From assembly GCA_015200025.1 (NCBI GenBank), contig CP054186.1:930001-994000 (forward strand): a stretch of DNA of 64,000 bases, written 5' to 3'. Shown here piece after piece: positions 7,928 through 16,555 of the stretch. Both the position numbers and the translations under genes were made by a program. The DNA comes from Phycisphaeraceae bacterium (lineage in GTDB: Bacteria; Planctomycetota; Phycisphaerae; Phycisphaerales; UBA1924). The notes under the pieces were generated by a model that did not search any database, was not told the DNA's origin, and was given only the letters and a program-made list of their open reading frames with translations. Every line of letters begins with the position of its first letter. Positions within the stretch are counted from its first letter, which is position 1.

Positions 7928-8605
7928 TCAGGCCTTGCGGCGGAGCCAGCCCATGGGGTGGTGCGAGATGAGGAAGCGGCCGCAGCGTTGGTGATCGACC
8001 TCGAACTCGGGGTGGGAGTCGAGGAAGTCCTTGACGGCGAGGAGGGGTCCTTCTTCGCCGTGCTTGTGGAACATGGGGAGTTCGTCGATGACGCCGTCCT
8101 GGCAGAGGAGGTAGCTGCCTGGGGTGACGAGGGGTGCGTAGCGTTCGAGTTCGTCGCGGACGTGTGCGCGGGAGTGGTCGGAGTCGAGGATGACCATGAC
8201 GGGCCCCGGGCTGTCCTTGGCGAAGGCGTGGACGCTCTGGAGGATCTCGGGGGCGGTGGAGCTGCCGAGGAGGTAGGTGATGCGGGGGTGGGCGAGGGTG
8301 TGGAGGCGTTCGATGTCGATGGTGAGGATTTTGCCCATGTCGTGGGCGAGGCCCATGAGGTCCAAGAGGTGTGCGTAGAAGAGGGAGGACCCGCCGCGGT
8401 TGGTGCCGGTCTCGATGAGGCGTGCGGGTCGGACGGCGGCGATGGTCTCCTGGATGGTCCAGAGGTCGAGGACGTTCTGCCAGACGGGGTTGCCCAGCCA
8501 GGTGACGTCGCCGAAGTTGCGAGTTTTCTTGATGAGTTTCTTGAAGAATCGCCGTTCGACCCAGCGGTCGACGAGGGTGCCGGGTTGCTGATGTCCGTCG
8601 CTCAT
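7928..8605 (-). CDS. CmcI-type methyltransferase/hydroxylase family protein
   Basis: 225 residues. The pattern fits the family named after cephalosporin hydroxylase CmcI: a SAM-binding loop LIETGTNRGGSSLFYAHLL near residues 60-80, the acidic DIERLH after the second strand, VILDSDHSRAHVRDELERY, and APLVTPGSYLLCQDG. Many bacterial members are methyltransferases of sugars or of unknown targets in polysaccharide clusters, not antibiotic enzymes. That reading fits here because glycan genes lie within 1 kb. No signal peptide is present. The start follows a TATCGT hexamer by 5 bases. The substrate is not predictable. Confidence 0.75.
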   Translation of the reverse strand: MSDGHQQPGTLVDRWVERRFFKKLIKKTRNFGDVTWLGNPVWQNVLDLWTIQETIAAVRPARLIETGTNRGGSSLFYAHLLDLMGLAHDMGKILTIDIERLHTLAHPRITYLLGSSTAPEILQSVHAFAKDSPGPVMVILDSDHSRAHVRDELERYAPLVTPGSYLLCQDGVIDELPMFHKHGEEGPLLAVKDFLDSHPEFEVDHQRCGRFLISHHPMGWLRRKA

Positions 8606-8610
8606 CTCCG

Positions 8611-8616
8611 ACGATA
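8611..8616 (-). promoter_or_regulatory. Predicted leaderless -10 element of the CmcI-type gene
   Basis: TATCGT on the minus strand, 5 bases before the ATG at 8605, with no Shine-Dalgarno sequence in between. Confidence 0.45.
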
Positions 8617-8640
8617 GGGGGCCGGGGGCGGGGCGCGTGG

Positions 8641-9402
8641 TCAGACCCGCCCGGCGGCGAGGCGGTCGAGGATGTGGAGGACGCCGGCGATCTCGGGGAC
8701 CGGAGCGACGTAGGTGGCCTTGGCTTTCAGGGCCTCGTCGGCGTTGTCGGGGCAGGCGAAGAAGACGACGCGGTCGGCGATGGCGAGGTCGGAGAGGGTG
8801 TCGCCGATCCCCGCGAGGCGTTCGCGCGGGATGCCGGTGTGGGCGGAGAAGCGTTCGACGCCGGTGCCCTTGCTGACGAAGGCGAGGTCACAGTTGATCC
8901 ACCGGACGGTGTTGGACACGCGGAAGGGCCAGCCGTGGTCGGCGAAGACCTCGCGGAGGCGTGGGATGAGCGACATGAGGAACGGGGTATCGGGGTGCCA
9001 GATCGAGACGGAGGCGACTTTCCCGGGCTGGATGACGACGCCGGTGGGGCCGAATTGGGATTCGATCCAGGCCTCGGCCCCGGCGACGGCGTCGAGGTGT
9101 TCCGGGGTGATGGCGGGGTCGCGGAGATAGGCCCCGGAGGCGGGGTCGAAGAGCCACACGCCGTTCTCGCAGACGACGGGGAGCGAGTGGTTGTGGATCA
9201 CTCGGCAGAGGGCCTCGGCGAAGGGTTGAGGGCGGCCCGAGCAGAGGGTGACGAGCGGGCGGTCGCCGTGCTCGGCGGCCCGGCGGTTGTGGTCGGCGAG
9301 GCGTGCGAGGGCGTGGGCGTCGAAGGGGGCGGTCGACTCGGGGCCGAGGCACCCGTCGATGTCGCAGAGGACGGCGTCGAACTGGCGCGGTTCGTGGTGC
9401 AT
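8641..9402 (-). CDS. HAD-superfamily phosphatase (Cof-like)
   Basis: 253 residues. Haloacid dehalogenase fold: motif I is DAVLCDIDGCLGPES with the nucleophile and acid Asp pair (D-x-D), motif II is TLCSGRP, a Lys lies at VSKGTGVERF, and motif IV is IGDTLSDLAIAD. The cap inserted between motifs II and III is of the Cof/mannosyl-3-phosphoglycerate phosphatase type. It should remove phosphate from a small metabolite, plausibly a sugar phosphate given the surrounding genes, but the substrate is not readable. TACGCT lies 11 bases before the start, slightly further than in the leaderless genes. It ends 35 bases from the CmcI-type gene and may share transcription with it. Confidence 0.8.
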   Translation of the reverse strand: MHHEPRQFDAVLCDIDGCLGPESTAPFDAHALARLADHNRRAAEHGDRPLVTLCSGRPQPFAEALCRVIHNHSLPVVCENGVWLFDPASGAYLRDPAITPEHLDAVAGAEAWIESQFGPTGVVIQPGKVASVSIWHPDTPFLMSLIPRLREVFADHGWPFRVSNTVRWINCDLAFVSKGTGVERFSAHTGIPRERLAGIGDTLSDLAIADRVVFFACPDNADEALKAKATYVAPVPEIAGVLHILDRLAAGRV

Positions 9403-9491
9403 CAGCGGGCCTGAGCGTATGTCCCCCGGGGTGTGCGGACCGGCGTTACACTGCGGCCGCCGACCGATCGAGAACCCGTCCCCGACCCGCC

Positions 9492-12056
9492 ATGCTGATT
9501 CTCTTTGCCGTCGCCATCGTGCTGTCCGCGTCGATGCTGTTCCTGGTGCAGCCGATGGCGGGGAAGATGCTGCTGCCCCTGGCGGGCGGGAGCCCGGCGG
9601 TGTGGAACACGTGCATGGTGTTCTTCCAGGCGGCGTTGCTGGGCGGGTACCTCTATTCGCACCTGCTGACGACGAGGCTGAACCTCAAGGCCCAGGTCGG
9701 GGTGCACGCGGGGGTGGCGGCGGTTGCGGCGTTGTTGCTCCCGATGGCGGTCGCCGGCGACGCGTCGCCCCCGAGCGAGACGCTGGCGCTGACGGGGTGG
9801 TTGATCGGGGCGCTGGCGGTGGCGGTGGGCGGGCCGTTTTTCGTGGTCTCGACGACGGGCCCGCTGCTGCAGCGTTGGTTCAGCGCCACGGACCACCCCA
9901 GGGCGAAGGACCCGTACTTCCTGTACGCGGCGAGCAACATCGGGTCGGCGGTCGGGCTCCTGGGGTACCCCTTCCTACTCGAGCCCTCGCTCGACCTGCC
10001 CGGGCAATCCAAGGTCTGGGCGATCGGGTTCCTCGCGCTCATCGCGGTGCTGATCGCGTGCGGCGTGGCGGCGCTGCGATCGGGGGGCACGAGGGAGGAG
10101 TCGCCTGGATCGGCCCCCCGGAGCTCCCCGGCGCTCGCGGAGCGCCCGGTCACGGCCGGACGCCGGCTGCTCTGGGTCGCGCTCGCGGCGGTCCCGTCGA
10201 GCCTTCTGATCGGCGTGACGCAGGTGATCTCCACGGATATCGCGGCGATCCCGCTCTTGTGGGTGATCCCGCTGTTCCTGTACCTGATGACGTTCACCGT
10301 CGCGTTCAGCCCGAGGATCACCATCCCCACGCGGGCCCTGGCCTTGGTGCTGCTCCCGATCGCGGCGGTGCAGGTGTTCCTGATCGGGACGGGCCGGCAC
10401 GCGCCGATGGCGCCGGTCGTGGGGGTCCACCTCGCCGGGTTCGTGGTCGCCGCCCTGATGTGCCACCGGAGGCTGGCGGACGATCGGCCCGGGCCCGAAC
10501 GGTTGACGGAGTTCTATTTCTTCATCGCGCTGGGGGGCGTGTTCGGTGGGCTCTTCAACGCATTGGTGGCCCCCAATCTCTTCACGACGCTGACGGAGTT
10601 CCCCATCGCGGTCGGTGCGGCGATCGCGCTGTGCCCCGCGTGGAGACGCTCGGCTGGGGCCGGGGGCGACCGGCCCGGCGTGGGCGTGTGGGGCACGATC
10701 GCCCGCGTCTTGACGCCGCGGACGATCCCCGGGGTGGCGGCGTCGGTGGTGATCTGGGGCGCGGTCGGGGCGGCGATCGTCACGGGGGTGGATTGGGCCG
10801 CCGTCTCGCTGGGGTTCTTCGAGGTCGATATCGGGAACCTGCGGATGTTCGCGGCGATTCTCGCGGCGGCGGGCGCGTTGGCGCTGGCGCCGCGGTCGTT
10901 GGCGTTCGCGCTGATCCTGACCGGGGCGGCGGTCGCCGGGCAGCGGTACGCCAAGGATTCGCTCCGGCACGAATCGCTCCACCTGGAGCGGAGTTTCTTC
11001 GGGATCCACCACGTTGTGCGCACCGTCCCGAGGGCCGCCGGGGGGGCCTTGCCCGAGCAGGCGGCGTACTCGCTCTACCACGGGACGACCAACCACGGGA
11101 CGCAGATCCGAGGGGTGGAGCGCGGGGTCACCGTGGATGGGCGGTTCGTGATCCGGCGTGCTGATGACGTGCCGAGGTCCTACTACCACCCGTTGGGGCC
11201 CGTGGGCGAGGCGTTCAGGCACCTGCGGCTGGCGCCCGACCCCCGCGAGCTGGCCGACGTCGGGCTGGCGTTGACGGTGGGGACGGAGCTGGCGGTGGCG
11301 GGCGCCGGGCGGTGGACGCCGGGGGGGCCGGTGGCGTCGGCGGTGGCGCTCCGCACGGGCGGGGTGCTGGCCGACGCGTTGGTCGAGGAAGCGTCGGGGA
11401 CGATCGCGCGCCGGCGTCTGGCGGTGGTGGGCCTGGGTGCGGGGTCGATCGCGGCGTACGCGCAGCCCGGGCAGACGATCGATTTCTACGAGATCGATCC
11501 GGAGGTCGTCCGGATCGCGGAAGACCCCGAGTTCTTTACGTACCTGGCCGAGGCCCGGGCGCGGGGGGTGACGGTGAACATCATCCTGGGCGACGGGCGG
11601 CGGGCGCTCGCGCAGGCCCCGGACGGGGCGTACCGGGCGATCCTGCTGGACGCTTTTTCGTCGGACTCGATCCCGGTGCACCTGCTGACGCGCGAGGCGG
11701 TGGCAATGTACGTCTCGAAGCTGCAACCCGGGGGCGTGCTCATGGTCCACACGTCCAACCGCTATTTCCGCCTTGGCGGGGTGCTCAAGAACATCGCGGA
11801 CGATCTCGGCCTGACCGTGCTGGGTCGCGACAGCCGCTCGTCGGACGACCCTCGGGACCGCGGGGTCACGCGCCACCTGAGCGGATCGGAGCTGATGACG
11901 CCGTCGAACTGGGCGCTGATCGCACGGCCGGGGACGAACCTCGGGACGATGCCGGCCGATCCCTACTGGCAGCCGCTGATGAAAGTCCCCGGGATGCCCC
12001 TGTGGACGGACTCGTACTCGAGCCTCCGCGGGGTGTTCATGGGGTGGATGGAGTAA
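9492..12056 (+). CDS. Membrane-anchored spermidine-synthase-like protein
   Basis: 854 residues. The first 480 or so are a multi-pass membrane domain (for example MLILFAVAIVLSASMLFLVQ at the N terminus, then repeated hydrophobic segments such as ASVVIWGAVGAAIVTGV near residues 415-435). The C-terminal part from about residue 640 is a Rossmann methyltransferase-type fold with GLGAGSIAAYA, the acidic FYEIDPEVVRIA and ILGDGRRAL, then ILLDAFSSDSIPVHLLT. This matches the fused MFS/spermidine synthase class, whose substrate in these bacteria is not established. The ATG at 9492 begins the first membrane helix directly. It is divergent from the HAD gene. Aminopropyl transfer is a family guess; a small-molecule exporter coupled to a synthase is equally possible. 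Confidence 0.8.
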   Translation: MLILFAVAIVLSASMLFLVQPMAGKMLLPLAGGSPAVWNTCMVFFQAALLGGYLYSHLLTTRLNLKAQVGVHAGVAAVAALLLPMAVAGDASPPSETLALTGWLIGALAVAVGGPFFVVSTTGPLLQRWFSATDHPRAKDPYFLYAASNIGSAVGLLGYPFLLEPSLDLPGQSKVWAIGFLALIAVLIACGVAALRSGGTREESPGSAPRSSPALAERPVTAGRRLLWVALAAVPSSLLIGVTQVISTDIAAIPLLWVIPLFLYLMTFTVAFSPRITIPTRALALVLLPIAAVQVFLIGTGRHAPMAPVVGVHLAGFVVAALMCHRRLADDRPGPERLTEFYFFIALGGVFGGLFNALVAPNLFTTLTEFPIAVGAAIALCPAWRRSAGAGGDRPGVGVWGTIARVLTPRTIPGVAASVVIWGAVGAAIVTGVDWAAVSLGFFEVDIGNLRMFAAILAAAGALALAPRSLAFALILTGAAVAGQRYAKDSLRHESLHLERSFFGIHHVVRTVPRAAGGALPEQAAYSLYHGTTNHGTQIRGVERGVTVDGRFVIRRADDVPRSYYHPLGPVGEAFRHLRLAPDPRELADVGLALTVGTELAVAGAGRWTPGGPVASAVALRTGGVLADALVEEASGTIARRRLAVVGLGAGSIAAYAQPGQTIDFYEIDPEVVRIAEDPEFFTYLAEARARGVTVNIILGDGRRALAQAPDGAYRAILLDAFSSDSIPVHLLTREAVAMYVSKLQPGGVLMVHTSNRYFRLGGVLKNIADDLGLTVLGRDSRSSDDPRDRGVTRHLSGSELMTPSNWALIARPGTNLGTMPADPYWQPLMKVPGMPLWTDSYSSLRGVFMGWME

Positions 12057-12086
12057 GGGTCGCGGCGGTCGCCGGCCGCGGCGCGC

Positions 12087-13427
12087 TCAGCCGCGGAACT
12101 TTCGGACGACGAGGGTGTTGTTCTGCCCACCGAACCCGAAACTGTTGGAGAGGCAGACCTCGACCCCGCCGTGCGGGTTGAGGTCTCGGGCCTGGTTGGG
12201 GACGTAGTCGAGGTCGCACTCGGGGTCCGGGGTGGCGAGGTTGATGGTGGGTGGGGCCCATCCGGTGCGGATGGCCTGGACGCAGGTGATGAGTTCGACG
12301 GCGCCGGCGGCCTGGATCAGGTGCCCCATCATGCTTTTGACGGAGCTGAACGGGACCTTGGGCGCCAAGGGGCCGAAGACGCCCTTGACGGCGAGGGTCT
12401 CGATCTTGTCGTTTTCTTTCGTGCCCGTCCCGTGTGCGGAGATGTAATGGACCACGGGGCGGCCGTCGGGCCCGGGCTCGCGCGGGGAGAGCCCGGCCTG
12501 GCGGAGGGCCTGCGTCATGGCCGCCTGCGCGCCGCGCCCGTTGGGCTCGATGTCGGTGATGCGGAACGCGTCGGCGGAGGCGCCGTACCCCGCGATCTCG
12601 GCCAGCACCTCGGCGCCGCGCGCCAACGCGTGGTCGAGCCGTTCGAGCACGAGCACCCCGGCCCCCTCGCCCATGACGAACCCGTCGCGGGTCTGATCGA
12701 AGGGGCGTGCGGCGTTCTGGGGCGACCCGCGACGCTGGCTCATCGCCGTCAGGCGGATGAACCCGGTCATCCCCAGGACGTGGATCATCGTGTGGCTGCC
12801 CCCGGCGAACATCAGCGGCGCGTCACCACGCCGGATGATCTCGAAAGCCTCCCCGATGGCCTGGGTGCTCGCGGCGCACGCCGTCATGCAGTTGAACGAG
12901 GGGCCCCGGCACCCGAACGCGCCGGCGACGTAGCCCACCGTGACGTTGGGCTCCTGCTCGACCTCGCGCACGCGTGTGAGGTGGGCCAACCCGTGCCCGA
13001 CCCATGCCCGTCCGTCGACCTTGCGCTCCGCGGCGTTCCACCCGGCGAGGTTGGTCGCGAAGAAATTGTCGTAGTCCAGCGTGCCCTCGCCGGCGCCGAG
13101 GTACACGCCCATCTCGGTCGGGTCGGCCCGCCCTTCCGCGACCGCGCGGTCGAGCCCCGCCCGGCGCCACGCGTGGGACGCCGCCGCCAGCGCGTACCGC
13201 GTGCTCTCGCCGCACGGGGCGAACCGCCCGGCCCCCTCGAGGTGGTCCGCGAGGTCGAAGCCCTTGACCTCCGCCGCGAAGTTGGTCGGGAACCGCGACG
13301 CGTCGAAGCGGGTGACGGGTCCGACGGCGTTTTTGCCGGCCACGAGGTCACCCCAGACCGACTCCACGTCGGTCCCCAGGGGCGTGACCCACCCCATCCC
13401 CGTGATCGCGACGCGGTGAGCGGGCAT
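12087..13427 (-). CDS. Beta-ketoacyl-ACP synthase II-type (catalytic KAS)
   Basis: 446 residues of the KAS II (FabF) thiolase fold. All catalytic residues are present: Cys184 in MTACAAST, the first His in ISAHGTGTKEN and the second in SVKSMMGHLIQAAG; the C-terminal SNSFGFGGQN glycine loop is intact. It should condense malonyl-ACP with an acyl-ACP. It opens MPAHRVAITGMGWVTPLGT. The RGG-rich GxxExxY gene ends 6 bases upstream and a second, catalytically degenerate KAS lies beyond it. This arrangement recalls KAS/chain-length-factor pairs of polyketide, aryl polyene or ladderane-type lipid synthesis more than a housekeeping fabF. No acyl carrier protein, ketoreductase or dehydratase gene is adjacent. 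Confidence 0.85.
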   Translation of the reverse strand: MPAHRVAITGMGWVTPLGTDVESVWGDLVAGKNAVGPVTRFDASRFPTNFAAEVKGFDLADHLEGAGRFAPCGESTRYALAAASHAWRRAGLDRAVAEGRADPTEMGVYLGAGEGTLDYDNFFATNLAGWNAAERKVDGRAWVGHGLAHLTRVREVEQEPNVTVGYVAGAFGCRGPSFNCMTACAASTQAIGEAFEIIRRGDAPLMFAGGSHTMIHVLGMTGFIRLTAMSQRRGSPQNAARPFDQTRDGFVMGEGAGVLVLERLDHALARGAEVLAEIAGYGASADAFRITDIEPNGRGAQAAMTQALRQAGLSPREPGPDGRPVVHYISAHGTGTKENDKIETLAVKGVFGPLAPKVPFSSVKSMMGHLIQAAGAVELITCVQAIRTGWAPPTINLATPDPECDLDYVPNQARDLNPHGGVEVCLSNSFGFGGQNNTLVVRKFRG

Positions 13428-13432
13428 CGGCG

Positions 13433-14107
13433 TTATCCCCGGTCGTCGAAGTCCAGCGTCTGCCCGTGGTCGCCCTCGGCGGGCTCGGCGGCCCCGGCGT
13501 GAGCGTCGGCCGCGTAGCCCTGGTCGTCGTCGAGGTCACCGCGCATCGCGTTGATCTTCTCGACGTTGAGCACGCGGACGAGGCCGTCCTTGAGCAGGCG
13601 GCCCGCGAAATTGATGATCAGGCCCAGCTCCACGTCGGCGGCCTTGAGTTGGGCCTTGAGCGCGGAGCGGTCGGCGCCGGAGACCTCGCGGTACTCGGCC
13701 ATGAGTTCGAGGATGAACCGATCGTCGATGAGGAAGTCCGCCGTCGTCTGCCCGACCACGTGGTCTTTGTATCGGATCGGGATGGTGTAGCCCATCTTGT
13801 ACGGGACGCCCTGGGCGGTCAGTTCGTGCTTGAGGGCTTCGAGGTAGACGGCCTCGGGGTGTCCCGGCCCGATGGCGGCGTGGACGTCGCGTGCGCACCC
13901 GATGACCTTGTGGCTGACCGCGGTCAGGGCCGGGTCCAAGGCCGAGAGGGGGATCCCGCGTCGCTCGCGCGGCTCGCCCCCGCCCCGGTAATCGCCCCCG
14001 CCCCGCGGGTCGCCCCCGCGGTACCCGCCACCACCGCCGCCACCCCGATAGTCGCCCCGGTACCCGCCGCGCTGACCGCCGTACCCGCCTCGCGTGTCGC
14101 CTGTCAT
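13433..14107 (-). CDS. GxxExxY-family protein with RGG-rich N-terminal extension
   Basis: 224 residues. Residues 1-50 are almost entirely Gly, Arg, Tyr and Asp in RGG-like repeats (GGYRGDYRGGG and similar), a low-complexity segment of the kind that binds RNA or drives condensates. The rest is the small conserved domain named for the motif G-x-x-E-x-x-Y, visible as GHPEAVYLEALKHEL, followed by IPIRYKDHVVGQTTADFLID and LGLIINF. The domain resembles PD-(D/E)xK nuclease-like folds, with D-x(n)-E-x-K-type positions not clearly intact. Its function is unknown. The start at 14107 follows a GGAG Shine-Dalgarno sequence and a T-rich stretch. It sits between the two KAS genes on the same strand. Confidence 0.7.
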   Translation of the reverse strand: MTGDTRGGYGGQRGGYRGDYRGGGGGGGYRGGDPRGGGDYRGGGEPRERRGIPLSALDPALTAVSHKVIGCARDVHAAIGPGHPEAVYLEALKHELTAQGVPYKMGYTIPIRYKDHVVGQTTADFLIDDRFILELMAEYREVSGADRSALKAQLKAADVELGLIINFAGRLLKDGLVRVLNVEKINAMRGDLDDDQGYAADAHAGAAEPAEGDHGQTLDFDDRG

Positions 14108-14142
14108 GTGGATCTCCGTCACCAGAAAGGAAAGAAAGAGTG

Positions 14143-15474
14143 TTACCCGGCCGCCCTGAGCACCAGGGCGGCGTTCTGCCCGCCGAGCGATCCCCCGCAG
14201 ACCATCACCGTACGCAGGCGGCGGGGCTGGGGGGCGCACGCCCCGGCCGCGAGGTCGTTCGGGCATCCACCGGCGTGCACCCTCGCGGGGAGCACGCCTT
14301 CGAGGATGGCGCGAGCGCCGACGCCGACGGCGAGCCCGCCGCTCCCCGCCCAGCATTGGCCGATGTTGGGCGCGAGGGTGATGAGGGGGATGTCACGGAG
14401 CCTTTCGCCGAAGACGCGGCGCAGGGCGCCCGCCTCGAGCGTGTCCTCGGCGGGGGTGCCCAACGCGCCGGGGACGACCGCGTCGATCTCGCCGCTGCCC
14501 ACGCCCGCGTCGCGGAGCGCCCGGGCCATCGCCAGGACAAGGCCTTCGTTGACCACACCGGCCGGGCCCCGCCCGGACCCGTCGTCGTACGGGGGCCACC
14601 CCGAATGGCCCGCGCCGAACCCGGCCACGTGCGCGTAGACCTTGGCGCCGCGTGCACGGGCGGCGGCTTCTTCTTCCAGGATGACCAGCCCGCCGGCCTC
14701 GGAGGCGACCCCGCACGAATCGGGGGCGTACGGCCTGAGGATCTTCGACCCGTCGAGGCTCTCGGGGCTCGACCCGGTCCGCCCGGCGAGGTAGGTGCGG
14801 ATCATGCCCATCAGGTTCATCTTCGACTCGGCCCCGCCCGCGAAACTCACGTCCGCGTCGCCGCGTTCGATGACGCGGCAGCTCTCGCCGATGGATAGGA
14901 GCCCGCTCGCGTCGCCGCAGGTGATCGTGTTGCTGGGCCCTTCGGCGCCGTGGATGATCGTGACGTGGCAGGCCAGCATGTTGGGGAGGTACTTGAGGAG
15001 CCACAAGGGCTGGAGGTTGCCCATCCCCGTCTCGCCCCACCGGGCCGCGGACCACCGCCCGTCCTCGCCCCGCGAGGTCGCCAGGGCGGCGGAGAGTTCC
15101 TCGGTCTCGGTGGCGATGAGCCCGGCCCCGATGTGGCACCCCGTCCGATCGGCGGGGTAGGTCGTCTCGACCCCCTCGCCCCGCTCACGCGTGATGAGCC
15201 CGGCGTCCTCCGCCGCGAATTTCGCCGCCCCGACGGCCAGCTCGATGTCGCGGGCCATGACCTTGACCGCCTTGCGGTAGTGCTTGGGCACGTGGTCTTT
15301 GGCCGAATACCCGGCGACCTCGCCGCCGACGCGGCAGGGGAACCCCGTGGCATCGAACCGCGTGATGGGCCCCAGGGCGGACCTGCCTTGGAGCAGGCCG
15401 CCCCACAAGGCCTCGAACCCCACGCCCATGGGTGAGACCGCGCCGAGCCCCGTGATGACCACGCGACGATGCAT
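14143..15474 (-). CDS. KAS-like protein with replaced active site (chain-length-factor-like)
   Basis: 443 residues with full KAS fold landmarks (MHRRVVITGLGAVSPMGVGF, ALGPITRFDATGFPCRVGGEV, GGSLGGQNAALVL) but no usable triad. The nucleophile segment reads TITCGDASG, giving Asp188 where Cys belongs. The first His position is Pro in VVPGALGTPAEDT. The second is Gln in APNIGQCWAGSGG. This is the pattern of KAS-beta or chain-length-factor subunits, which dimerise with a catalytic KAS and shape the product tunnel. The partner is plausibly the intact KAS 36 bases beyond the GxxExxY gene. Known factors usually carry Gln at the Cys position, so Asp is unusual. TAGGAT lies 8 bases before the ATG. Confidence 0.8.
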   Translation of the reverse strand: MHRRVVITGLGAVSPMGVGFEALWGGLLQGRSALGPITRFDATGFPCRVGGEVAGYSAKDHVPKHYRKAVKVMARDIELAVGAAKFAAEDAGLITRERGEGVETTYPADRTGCHIGAGLIATETEELSAALATSRGEDGRWSAARWGETGMGNLQPLWLLKYLPNMLACHVTIIHGAEGPSNTITCGDASGLLSIGESCRVIERGDADVSFAGGAESKMNLMGMIRTYLAGRTGSSPESLDGSKILRPYAPDSCGVASEAGGLVILEEEAAARARGAKVYAHVAGFGAGHSGWPPYDDGSGRGPAGVVNEGLVLAMARALRDAGVGSGEIDAVVPGALGTPAEDTLEAGALRRVFGERLRDIPLITLAPNIGQCWAGSGGLAVGVGARAILEGVLPARVHAGGCPNDLAAGACAPQPRRLRTVMVCGGSLGGQNAALVLRAAG

Positions 15475-15482
15475 GAGCCGCA

Positions 15483-15488
15483 ATCCTA
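15483..15488 (-). promoter_or_regulatory. Predicted leaderless -10 element of the KAS-like gene
   Basis: TAGGAT on the minus strand, 8 bases before the ATG at 15474. It would drive the three-gene KAS, GxxExxY, KAS string. Confidence 0.4.
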
Positions 15489-15564
15489 GCCGCACCCCCC
15501 CGGACCCCGGGACGGACCGGGCGAGCGAGAACAGAACTTCGCCCCGCCGACGCCCCGCGGCCGA

Positions 15565-15570
15565 TACACT
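15565..15570 (+). promoter_or_regulatory. Predicted leaderless -10 element before the rnpA cluster
   Basis: TACACT ends 5 bases before the GTG at 15576 and would drive the membrane protein, rnpA and yidD together. Confidence 0.45.
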
Positions 15571-15575
15571 CTCCC

Positions 15576-16121
15576 GTGCTCCCCCGCCCCGACCACCCAC
15601 GATCTCACGGGGACCCAAGCCCGCGGCCCACGTTCGACCCGGCGTGGCTCTTCCTGATCGCGGGGCTGGCGCTGCTGGCCTCGCTGATCGTCCTCCCCGC
15701 GATCGACGAGCTCACGCACGCACGGTGGCTCCGCCAGCGGGCGCTCATCATCGAGCAGCACCGGGTCGAGCGGCTCAAGCGTCACCGGGATTTCCTCGAC
15801 GCCCTCGCCGCGAACGACCCCAACCTGCTGCTCTCGCTCGCGGGGACGCAGCTGAATCAGATCCCCGCGGACCGGACGCCGCTCCCGGGGCTGCCCGAGC
15901 CCCCGTCGGGGTCGGCCAACGTCTTTCCCTCGCTCGAGCCCGACCCGCTCCCGTTGCCCTCGCTGAGCACGCCCAACTCGATGCTGCACCGGCTCGCGAC
16001 CGACCCGACGTCGCGCCTGTGGATGCTCGCGATCGGGTCGGTCCTGCTGCTGATCGGGCTCCTGCCCGCCTCGCGACCGCCGCAGACGGGGGCGGACGCG
16101 AGCGCCGACCCACGGGCCTAA
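15576..16121 (+). CDS. Two-helix membrane protein with central coiled coil, unknown
   Basis: 181 residues, no recognised family. A hydrophobic helix at about residues 24-44 (WLFLIAGLALLASLIVLPA) is followed by a charged helical stretch, RWLRQRALIIEQHRVERL, likely a coiled coil, then a Pro-rich linker and a second helix near 146-165 (LWMLAIGSVLLLIGLLPA). Both ends would face the cytoplasm. The GTG start is supported by the TACACT element 5 bases upstream. It ends 2 bases before rnpA and so is the first gene of that operon, in the place where rpmH usually stands. An envelope role is likely from context only. Confidence 0.6.
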   Translation: MLPRPDHPRSHGDPSPRPTFDPAWLFLIAGLALLASLIVLPAIDELTHARWLRQRALIIEQHRVERLKRHRDFLDALAANDPNLLLSLAGTQLNQIPADRTPLPGLPEPPSGSANVFPSLEPDPLPLPSLSTPNSMLHRLATDPTSRLWMLAIGSVLLLIGLLPASRPPQTGADASADPRA

Positions 16122-16123
16122 GC

Positions 16124-16555
16124 GTGCCGACCCCGCGTGAGAACACCGGGCCCGCCCCGAGGCTGACCTTTCCCCGGCGCCTGCGGCTTCAGCACGCGCG
16201 GGAGTTCAAGGCCGTCCGGGATGCGAAGCTGAGAAAGTCCTCGGGGCCCATCAGCCTGAGCCTTCGGCCCAACGGGCTCGACCACCCCAGGCTCGGGCTC
16301 TCGATCTCGCGGGCGGTCGGCGGGGCGGTCCGCCGCAATGCCCTCAAGCGGGCGATCCGCGAGGCCTTCCGCCTGACGTGGCGATCGTGGCCGACGGCGG
16401 ACGGCGCGTCCTTCGATATGGTCGTGTCGTCGCGGGCGCACGAGCCGTTGACGCTGGACCAGTACGCCGAGATCCTCGGGTCGCTGGTCGCCTCGGCGTT
16501 GCGCGAGGCCGGGCGTCGTGACGGGCGGCGGGCGAGCGACGGGGCGGGCGGATGA
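16124..16555 (+). CDS. rnpA: Ribonuclease P protein component
   Basis: 143 residues. The protein subunit of RNase P, which helps the catalytic RNA remove 5' leaders from pre-tRNAs. It shows the opening RRLRLQHAREFKAVRDA, the central basic RNR-like motif VGGAVRRNALKRAIREAFR (about residues 67-85), and an alternating beta sheet before it (GLSISRAVG). The GTG at 16124, 2 bases after the previous stop, gives a short N-terminal extension; no ATG is available. The gene overlaps yidD by 4 bases, the common rnpA-yidD pairing. The usual upstream rpmH and dnaA are missing here. Confidence 0.9.
   Translation: MPTPRENTGPAPRLTFPRRLRLQHAREFKAVRDAKLRKSSGPISLSLRPNGLDHPRLGLSISRAVGGAVRRNALKRAIREAFRLTWRSWPTADGASFDMVVSSRAHEPLTLDQYAEILGSLVASALREAGRRDGRRASDGAGG

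Noticed and set aside
12171..13502. Long plus-strand open frame opposite the KAS gene
   Set aside because: It is the complement of a clear KAS gene. The high GC content keeps many antisense frames open, and its translation is Arg/Gly/Val-rich with no family pattern.
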